23,372 bases of DNA from a bacterium. Lineage in GTDB: Bacteria; B130-G9. The notes under the pieces are model-generated. The model was not told the origin of the DNA. It worked only from the letters and a program-made list of their open reading frames with translations, and ran no database searches. The stretch is from positions 1 through 23,372 of the forward strand of contig DATLAJ010000084.1 of the NCBI GenBank assembly GCA_035527515.1. The letters are read 5' to 3'. The position numbers and the translations under genes are program-made. Shown one piece after another: positions 19,658 to 23,372 of this stretch (its first letter is position 1; each line of letters starts with the position of its first letter).

Positions 19658-19837
19658 GAGCAATTCTGCGACCAGAAAAATCAGAATGGTCCAAGATGCG
19701 AGCGACCTTCTAGAACGCGGCAGCTTGACGTCGCGTCGAAGACTCGGCGGACTGCTGCGAACTGAAAGGCCGAACGTGCAAACGACAACCTGACGCAGAG
19801 GATCGGAATCTTGGCGGCCCGAACTTGAGACTCAAAA

Positions 19838-20593
19838 CTACGGCTTATGTATCTCCACCCAAAGCCCGCACGGGCAGGGCAGCTCAGGAGCTGCGTCGCG
19901 CAGGAGCGAGTAGTTCGTGATGCCGGCCTCGTCCAGTATCTTAGCCGCCTCGAGCCGCGACGTCTGCTGCTCCCGCCAATGGGGATTCTGAGCACAGAGC
20001 GACCTGACGATCTTCGCCCGCTCCTTCCTCGGCAGCATTCGACCGAAGCCGCCGCCGATGAACCCGATGCCGCCCGGCTTGAGCACGCGATAGACCTCTC
20101 GAAGGCCGCCGACCTTGTCCTCCCAGAAGAAGAATGAGCCCCGGCTGATCACCAGCTCGAACGAGCTGTCCTTAAAGGGCATCCTCGCCGCATCAGCAAC
20201 AACCGTGTCTATCCTGTCCTCAAGCCCCGCCTCTTCTATGTTGCGCCTCGCGATCTCTATCGCCTCGGGGTCAATGTCCAGCACTGTAACATTGATGCCG
20301 GAGCGCTGGGCAAGCTCGATCGCGAGGTATCCACCGCCGCCGCCAACATCGAGGCAGTCGCCGAACGTGATCCCGTAGTCGAGCAGAATCTGCCTCGCCA
20401 GCAGCGGATAGACGGGGGCAAGGACCGTCCGCGCCATCTTATCGAACTGAGCCGCCGACATGTAATCGGGGTTGTACATGGGCCGGTGAGCGCAGCCCAT
20501 AAACGAGGCGCACAGCACAACAGCTACCAGCGCGGCACAAATCCCGGATACGTAGGGGCAGGCCTTGTGTCTGCCCATGTAGGGGCGGTTCAC
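19838..20593 (-). CDS. Class I SAM-dependent methyltransferase with lipoprotein-like N-terminus, 251 aa
   Basis: The core is a Rossmann methyltransferase of the UbiE/Methyltransf_11 type. Motif I is LDVGGGGGYLAIEL (81-94), the acidic SAM-ribose residue lies in VLDIDPEAIEIARRN (104-118), VADAARMPF (132-140) follows, motif IV is FELVISRGSFFFWED (145-159), and the next motif is REVYRVLKPGG (165-175). The FDKMARTVLAPVYPLLA helix (50-66) is a common lead-in of this family, so the enzyme proper starts near residue 45. In front sits a hydrophobic stretch and a lipobox-like SFMGC with Cys34. Residues 1-14 are encoded by two palindromic repeats. The GTG at 20591-20593 has AAAAGGG about 6 bases upstream; ATG 20576-20578 is the alternative start. 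The substrate is unknown. A membrane-anchored methyltransferase facing away from SAM would be odd, so anchoring and start both need checking. It follows the FG-GAP gene by 97 bases, same strand. Confidence 0.85.
   Translation of the reverse strand: MNRPYMGRHKACPYVSGICAALVAVVLCASFMGCAHRPMYNPDYMSAAQFDKMARTVLAPVYPLLARQILLDYGITFGDCLDVGGGGGYLAIELAQRSGINVTVLDIDPEAIEIARRNIEEAGLEDRIDTVVADAARMPFKDSSFELVISRGSFFFWEDKVGGLREVYRVLKPGGIGFIGGGFGRMLPRKERAKIVRSLCAQNPHWREQQTSRLEAAKILDEAGITNYSLLRDAAPELPCPCGLWVEIHKP
20552..20576 (+). repeat. GTAGGGGC-type palindromic repeat, variant form
   Basis: It begins GTAGGGGCAGGCC, has a TTGTG centre and ends TCTGCCC, with the GGGCAG arm complementary to CTGCCC. It shares the GTAGGGGC start with the other repeats here but has a different arm. 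It lies inside the 5' end of the methyltransferase reading frame, two bases from the next repeat copy. Confidence 0.7.
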
Positions 20594-20602
20594 GAACCGC
20601 CC
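20579..20602 (+). repeat. GTAGGGGC palindromic repeat (copy 1)
   Basis: GTAG followed by 9-base arms GGGCGGTTC and GAACCGCCC; as written on this strand the two central bases are AC. It overlaps the GTG start of the methyltransferase, encoding its residues 1-5 and extending about 9 bases upstream. Confidence 0.9.
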
Positions 20603-20645
20603 TTTTCTGTCGCAACCGTCATATTCGCGCCCAACCTCCCGTTCT

Positions 20646-20669
20646 GTAGGGGCGGTTCACGAACCGCCC
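20646..20669 (+). repeat. GTAGGGGC palindromic repeat (copy 2)
   Basis: An identical 24-base unit to copy 1, lying 21 bases downstream of the FG-GAP gene's stop codon and between that gene and the methyltransferase. Its hairpin could protect the 3' end of the FG-GAP message, but no T-run follows, so it is not a classic terminator. Confidence 0.9.
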
Positions 20670-20690
20670 CCTTGCATTGCCCAAACCGTA

Positions 20691-22193
20691 TCAGTTCTTG
20701 TCGTGGATGGCCAACGTGCCGTTTGACACGCCGCTCGCAAGCACCGCTACGTCGCTGTCCATGTCCCCGTCAACGTCCGCGAGATCGGTCACGGAGAGTC
20801 CCACGCGCATCCCGACCGTGCTGCCGGTCGAGATGTAGTCCGCATCCGAGGCGCTCATGCTGGACGAGGCGCTTCTCATGTCGAAGACGTAGAACGCGCC
20901 CTTGGTGTCCTCAACGCCCGGGGCGCCGACTATGACCGCGTCCGTGGCCACGAGCTGACCAAAGAACGTGCCGGCCGTGCTCACAGCGTTGCCAAACAGG
21001 TTCCCGTCTGCCGAGCCGTCTATCTTCACGTCCGCGTCCGCAGCATCTACGTACCCGTCCGCGTCCGCCCTGAGCGAGCTCGAGAAGAACACGTAAGCAC
21101 GGCCCGTCTGGTTGTCGTAACCGCACGCCCCGACTACGAGGTCATCGTAGTTGTCCCCGTCAAAGTCGCCGCAGCTTATAGCAGAGCCGAAGAAGCTGTC
21201 CGTCGTCTCGCCCGTGATGATGACGTTCGCGTCGGTCGCGTGCGTGCTGGAGATGGCCGCGTCCGTCCCGTAGAACACATACACGCGGCCTGCGTTCTCG
21301 GTCACGGTCTGGCCGGACGACTTGTCGTACCAGGGCGCACCGATGGCGAAGTCGCCGTACCGGTCCATCGCCATGGGGCTGTCGTCCAGAAAGCCCGCTG
21401 AGCTCACGGCGGCGCCGAAGTGGTCGTTGCGGTCCTCGCCAGTCAGAAGCACCACGCTGGCAGACGTCGTCCCCGTGTCCGAGAAGTTCGCGCTCCCAAA
21501 GAAGAGGCACGCCCGGCCGCACTCGTAACGCTCGCGCTGGGCCGACCCGCTCGTCGGCCCCCAGCCGCTCTCGCCGACCAAGATGTCCGCATAGCCGTCA
21601 TCGTCCACGTCGCCTATTATCTCCGAACAGCAGCCAAACCGAGACTGCACCTGGTCCGCCGTTATCCTCGCCACAGTCGCCATCGTCCCAGGGTCGTCGA
21701 GGTCCAGCGTCGACTCGCCAACAGACGCCGGCTCGCCTACGTTATAAAGCGCGTAGCATATCCCGATGTTGTTCGCCCAATCTTCACCATTGTTCGGGAA
21801 GTTCAGATGCCTCGGGTCGCCGATCAAGACGTCGTTGTTATCGTCGCCGTTCAAATCCCCTCGCCCGGCTACCCACACGCCCGTCCACATCGAGTAATCG
21901 TCAACCTGCACGATGTAGTGCTTCACGCTGTTTTGCCAGTCGGCCCAGGCCAACTGGTTGTAGCTCCCGCCGAAGACGATGTATGGCCAGGCGCCACTGC
22001 CCGATCCCGCACAGAACACGAAGTCCGGGTAGCTCGTGCCCAGCTGAGGCGCGCAGACGTCGTCCAGACCGAACACGTTCGCGACGTTCTTGGCGGTTGG
22101 CAGGGCGCCAACGGTCGCCCCAAAGGCGCCCGGAGCGAGCAGCGCCAGGCTGAGCGCCGCGAGGGCTGCGCGCATTGCCGTTGCGCTTCTCAT
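20691..22193 (-). CDS. Secreted FG-GAP beta-propeller protein, full-length, 500 aa
   Basis: The start is the ATG at 22191-22193, preceded by AGGAG with 7-base spacing. A longer frame to 22421 exists but overlaps the Cys-rich peptide gene in another frame and lacks such a site. Residues 1-25 form a signal peptide (hydrophobic LAALSLALLA, cleavage near AFGA). Integrin-like FG-GAP repeats follow, with Ca2+-binding D-x-[DN]-x-D loops at D113-D121 (DLNGDDNND), D195-D203, D343-D351 and D473-D481. Each is followed by DVLIGD, DILVGE, DLVVGA or DVAVLA; HFGAAV, FFGSAI and LFGNAV mark additional blades. This predicts a 6-7 bladed extracellular propeller, a fold used for ligand or cell-surface binding. 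It begins 10 bases after the Cys-rich peptide stop, so the two are probably translationally coupled. A paralogous but truncated copy lies upstream. Confidence 0.9.
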   Translation of the reverse strand: MRSATAMRAALAALSLALLAPGAFGATVGALPTAKNVANVFGLDDVCAPQLGTSYPDFVFCAGSGSGAWPYIVFGGSYNQLAWADWQNSVKHYIVQVDDYSMWTGVWVAGRGDLNGDDNNDVLIGDPRHLNFPNNGEDWANNIGICYALYNVGEPASVGESTLDLDDPGTMATVARITADQVQSRFGCCSEIIGDVDDDGYADILVGESGWGPTSGSAQRERYECGRACLFFGSANFSDTGTTSASVVLLTGEDRNDHFGAAVSSAGFLDDSPMAMDRYGDFAIGAPWYDKSSGQTVTENAGRVYVFYGTDAAISSTHATDANVIITGETTDSFFGSAISCGDFDGDNYDDLVVGACGYDNQTGRAYVFFSSSLRADADGYVDAADADVKIDGSADGNLFGNAVSTAGTFFGQLVATDAVIVGAPGVEDTKGAFYVFDMRSASSSMSASDADYISTGSTVGMRVGLSVTDLADVDGDMDSDVAVLASGVSNGTLAIHDKN

Positions 22194-22200
22194 TGGCCGT

Positions 22201-22206
22201 CTCCTA
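22201..22206 (-). promoter_or_regulatory. SD of FG-GAP gene 1 overlapping the peptide 1 stop codon
   Basis: On the minus strand TAGGAG combines the TAG stop of the peptide gene (22204-22206) with the AGGAG SD (22201-22205) of the FG-GAP gene. This decides the FG-GAP start and suggests translational coupling. Confidence 0.75.
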
Positions 22207-22473
22207 TTCATTGTAACGGTAGCCGCAGCCGCCGAAGACGCCGGAATCGCACTGGAAGTTGGTATAGCAGTTGAACCGGTTGCACTGAAAGGCGGAGCTG
22301 CATCTGTACTGGGCTGCTCCGCCGCACTCATACGTGGTGCAGTTGTGGCCGGTGCTGCAGTTGTAGGTTTGTGTGCTGCTTGCGTCTCCGCAGCCCAGGA
22401 CGACCGGCCCGCTCGGGGCACCGATCTTCGCCGCTATTGCCTCTGCAATCTTGTTGATGTCCTTGTCCTTCAT
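22204..22473 (-). CDS. Cys-rich, leader-bearing small peptide 1 (RiPP-precursor-like), 89 aa
   Basis: The start is the ATG at 22471-22473, because GGAGGG (22481-22486) sits 7 bases upstream; the ATG five codons earlier has no properly spaced SD. Residues 1-33 form a charged, Ala/Ile-rich amphipathic leader (MKDKDINKIAEAIAAKIG) that ends in VVLGCGDASS. The rest is a Cys-rich core with cysteines at 39, 45, 50, 58, 64, 69, 75 and 83. Six of these are preceded two residues earlier by Tyr or Phe (YNC, YEC, YRC, FQC, FNC, FQC). There is no signal peptide. A conserved leader with a Gly-rich junction and a Cys/aromatic repeated core resembles precursors of ribosomally synthesised modified peptides; a small metal-binding or disulfide-rich protein is the alternative. 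No known family is recognised. A palindromic repeat lies 22 bases upstream and the FG-GAP gene follows after 10 bases. Confidence 0.8.
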   Translation of the reverse strand: MKDKDINKIAEAIAAKIGAPSGPVVLGCGDASSTQTYNCSTGHNCTTYECGGAAQYRCSSAFQCNRFNCYTNFQCDSGVFGGCGYRYNE

Positions 22474-22495
22474 CAAAAAACCCTCCATCCTTTCT

Positions 22496-22519
22496 GGGCG
22501 GTTCGTGAACCGCCCCTAC
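22496..22519 (-). repeat. GTAGGGGC palindromic repeat (copy 3, inverted)
   Basis: The same 24-base unit as copy 1 but on the opposite strand, ending 22 bases before the start codon of Cys-rich peptide 1. It therefore lies in that gene's 5' leader. The degenerate copy at 23328 holds the same position relative to peptide 2. Confidence 0.9.
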
Positions 22520-22613
22520 AGTTGTGTGAAACGTTAAACAATAACATCTGTATTACGTGAAATAACCTCTTGTTAATCTGCACAATGCGTCCTTGTGCCC
22601 GAACCTGCGTTAC
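22520..22613 (-). promoter_or_regulatory. AT-rich likely promoter region of Cys-rich peptide 1
   Basis: This stretch lies between two inverted palindrome copies and is clearly richer in A/T than its surroundings, especially 22520-22580. It precedes the peptide 1 gene, as a promoter would. I find no hexamer pair good enough to place -35 and -10 boxes. Its right-hand part overlaps the end of the truncated FG-GAP frame. Confidence 0.35.
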
Positions 22614-23031
22614 GTAGGGGCGGTTCACGAACCGCCCTTGTTGGTGCGATTCCCGGGTCGCCAATCAAGACGTCGTTGTCGCTGTCGTCGTTGACGTCGC
22701 CCCAGCCGGCCACCCAAACGCCCGTCCAGCGCGAGTGATCGTCAACCTGCACGGCGTAGTACTTCACGCTGTTTTGCCAGTCGGCCCAGGCAAACTGGTT
22801 GTAGCTGCCTCCAAAGACGATATATGGCCAGGCGCAACCCGAGCCCGCGCAGAACACGAAGTCCGGATAGCTCGTCCCCAGCTGAGGCGTGCAGACGTCG
22901 TCCAGACCGAACACGTTCGCGACGTTCTTGGCGGTTGGCAGGGCGCCAACGGTCGCCGCAAAGGCGCCTGGAGCCAACAGCGCCAAGCTGAGCGCGACCA
23001 GGGCTGCGCGCATCGCGGTTGTGCTTCTCAT
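22573..23031 (-). pseudogene. Truncated FG-GAP protein (second copy), 152 aa
   Basis: The start is the ATG at 23029-23031, preceded by AGGAGG (23038-23043) that overlaps the TAG of Cys-rich peptide 2. Residues 1-125 match the full-length FG-GAP protein at about 87% by eye, including signal peptide, VGALPTAKNVANVFGLDD and the first calcium loop up to DVLIGDP. Similarity then stops. The frame runs 27 more codons through a palindromic repeat (encoding AVREPPLR) to a TAA. About 375 residues and all but the first propeller blade are missing, so it cannot form the propeller. It is most likely a decayed duplicate, although a secreted remnant could still be made. Confidence 0.8.
22614..22637 (+). repeat. 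GTAGGGGC palindromic repeat (copy 4), inside the truncated FG-GAP frame
   Basis: The same 24-base unit in the same orientation as copies 1 and 2. It lies 16 bases past the point where the truncated FG-GAP copy loses similarity to the full-length gene, and it is in inverted orientation to copy 3, 94 bases away. Confidence 0.9.
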
Positions 23032-23037
23032 TGACAC

Positions 23038-23044
23038 CCTCCTA
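23038..23044 (-). promoter_or_regulatory. SD of FG-GAP copy 2 overlapping the peptide 2 stop codon
   Basis: On the minus strand TAGGAGG merges the peptide 2 stop TAG (23042-23044) with an AGGAGG SD (23038-23043) six bases before the FG-GAP ATG. This is the same arrangement as in the left module. Confidence 0.75.
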
Positions 23045-23305
23045 ATTGTAGTGGTAGGCGCAGTGGAAGCCGGCGTAGCAATTGAAGTCGCTGTAGCACT
23101 CGAACTCCGTGTTGCACTCGAAGAGGTTAATGCACCTGAAGAATCCTGCTCCGCCGCACTCGTAATCGTCGCACGAGTAATCGTAGTCGCAACTGTAGTT
23201 CTCTGAGCTACTTGCATCTCCGCAGCCCAGGACGCCTGGCCCGCCCGGCTCGCCGAGCTTTGCCGCAATTGCCTGTGCGATCTTGTCGATCTCCTTGTCC
23301 TTCAT
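23042..23305 (-). CDS. Cys-rich, leader-bearing small peptide 2 (RiPP-precursor-like), 87 aa
   Basis: The start is the ATG at 23303-23305, with GGAGGG (23313-23318) 7 bases upstream. The leader MKDKEIDKIAQAIAAKLG...VLGCGDASS matches peptide 1 at 26 of 33 positions. The core has cysteines at 39, 45, 50, 58, 64, 70, 76 and 82. All eight sit in an [FY]-x-C motif (YSC, YSC, YEC, FRC, FEC, FEC, FNC, FHC), and the last five are spaced exactly six residues apart. Core identity to peptide 1 is only about half, with Cys and aromatics kept. There is no signal peptide. The truncated FG-GAP frame follows after 10 bases. It is probably a modified-peptide precursor or a small Cys-rich structural protein; no family is recognised. 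Confidence 0.8.
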   Translation of the reverse strand: MKDKEIDKIAQAIAAKLGEPGGPGVLGCGDASSSENYSCDYDYSCDDYECGGAGFFRCINLFECNTEFECYSDFNCYAGFHCAYHYN

Positions 23306-23327
23306 CAAAAAGCCCTCCATCGTTTCT

Positions 23328-23372
23328 GGGCGGTTTGACGTTCCGTCGCGCCTCGCTTTGTGAACCGCCCCT
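23328..23372 (-). repeat. Palindromic repeat (copy 5) with expanded loop, cut by window edge
   Basis: The outer arms GGGCGGTT and AACCGCCCCT are kept, but the short centre is replaced by 27 bases (TGACGTTCCG ... TTTGTG). It lies 22 bases before the start codon of Cys-rich peptide 2, the same distance as copy 3 from peptide 1. Confidence 0.7.

Larger units (their letters stand above)
21813..22519 (-). repeat. Duplicated module, left copy (repeat + Cys-rich peptide + FG-GAP N-terminus)
   Basis: This segment aligns along its length with 22654-23372. It includes the upstream palindrome, the peptide gene, the 10-base junction and FG-GAP codons 1 to about 126. The FG-GAP part is nearly identical over long stretches (for example around 22030-22120), while the peptide core is the most diverged part. 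Confidence 0.85.
22654..23372 (-). repeat. Duplicated module, right copy (window edge)
   Basis: Paralogous to 21813-22519 in the same orientation. Similarity ends on the left at 22654, within the FG-GAP gene. On the right it reaches the window edge within the degenerate palindrome, so the module may extend further. Confidence 0.85.

Noticed and set aside
21420-22274. 284-residue plus-strand frame opposite the FG-GAP gene
   Set aside because: Arg/Ala/His-rich shadow of the minus-strand FG-GAP frame, which has signal peptide, SD and domain motifs.
22194-22421. Longer FG-GAP start at 22421 (576 residues)
   Set aside because: It overlaps the Cys-rich peptide in another frame, encodes low-complexity Ala/Ser/Thr residues before a proper signal peptide, and has no well-placed SD; the ATG at 22193 does.
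20552-22637. CRISPR array from repeated palindromes
   Set aside because: Spacing ranges from 2 to over 1800 bases, orientation is mixed, and repeats lie in genes; no uniform spacers.
22496-22637. Insertion sequence bounded by inverted palindrome copies 3 and 4
   Set aside because: Only 94 bases lie between them with no transposase or target duplication; each copy is itself a complete palindrome like the others.
23032-23268. Longer start for the truncated FG-GAP copy at 23268
   Set aside because: Same reason: it reads peptide 2 in the wrong frame, and AGGAGG lies just before the ATG at 23031.

Overview
The window looks like a chromosomal fragment of an uncultured Gram-negative bacterium with moderately high GC. 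It has an outer-membrane beta-barrel ending in Phe, signal peptides, Shine-Dalgarno (SD) sites and a bacterial tRNA-Pro(TGG). I cannot name the phylum from sequence alone. Giant Ig/PQQ-propeller proteins and dispersed GTAGGGGC-type palindromes recall poorly cultured candidate phyla, but that is inference.

Bases 1-18102 (+) are the 3' part of one giant gene. The frame is open from base 1, so the true start lies upstream. The visible 6033 residues consist almost wholly of extracellular repeat modules. In order: one partial and one complete type-A Ig-like domain; an eight-bladed PQQ-type propeller; then three more [type-A Ig + eight-bladed propeller] pairs; four type-A Ig domains; a PPC (pre-peptidase C-terminal) domain; four more type-A Ig domains; thirty type-C Ig-like domains of about 100 residues each; and two related C-terminal domains. 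It is most likely a secreted or surface stalk/adhesin-like protein.

Bases 18103-18675 hold a gene-free gap, a minus-strand tRNA-Pro(TGG) and a second short gap. From there to the right edge all genes are on the minus strand. Read right to left they are: Cys-rich peptide 2, a truncated FG-GAP protein, Cys-rich peptide 1, a full-length FG-GAP beta-propeller protein, a methyltransferase with a lipoprotein-like N-terminus, and an outer-membrane barrel protein with its own promoter.

The most intriguing part is 20691-23372. A two-gene module (leader-bearing Cys-rich peptide + secreted FG-GAP protein) is present twice in tandem. In both copies the peptide's stop codon lies inside the next gene's SD. 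The peptides have a conserved N-terminal leader ending near LGCGDASS and a more variable C-terminal core with eight cysteines, most preceded two residues earlier by Phe or Tyr. They resemble precursors of ribosomally made, modified peptides, but no modifying enzyme other than a distant methyltransferase is in the window. The second FG-GAP copy is cut off after about 125 residues next to a palindromic repeat. Copies of this repeat also sit upstream of both peptides, after the full FG-GAP gene, and inside the start of the methyltransferase gene.
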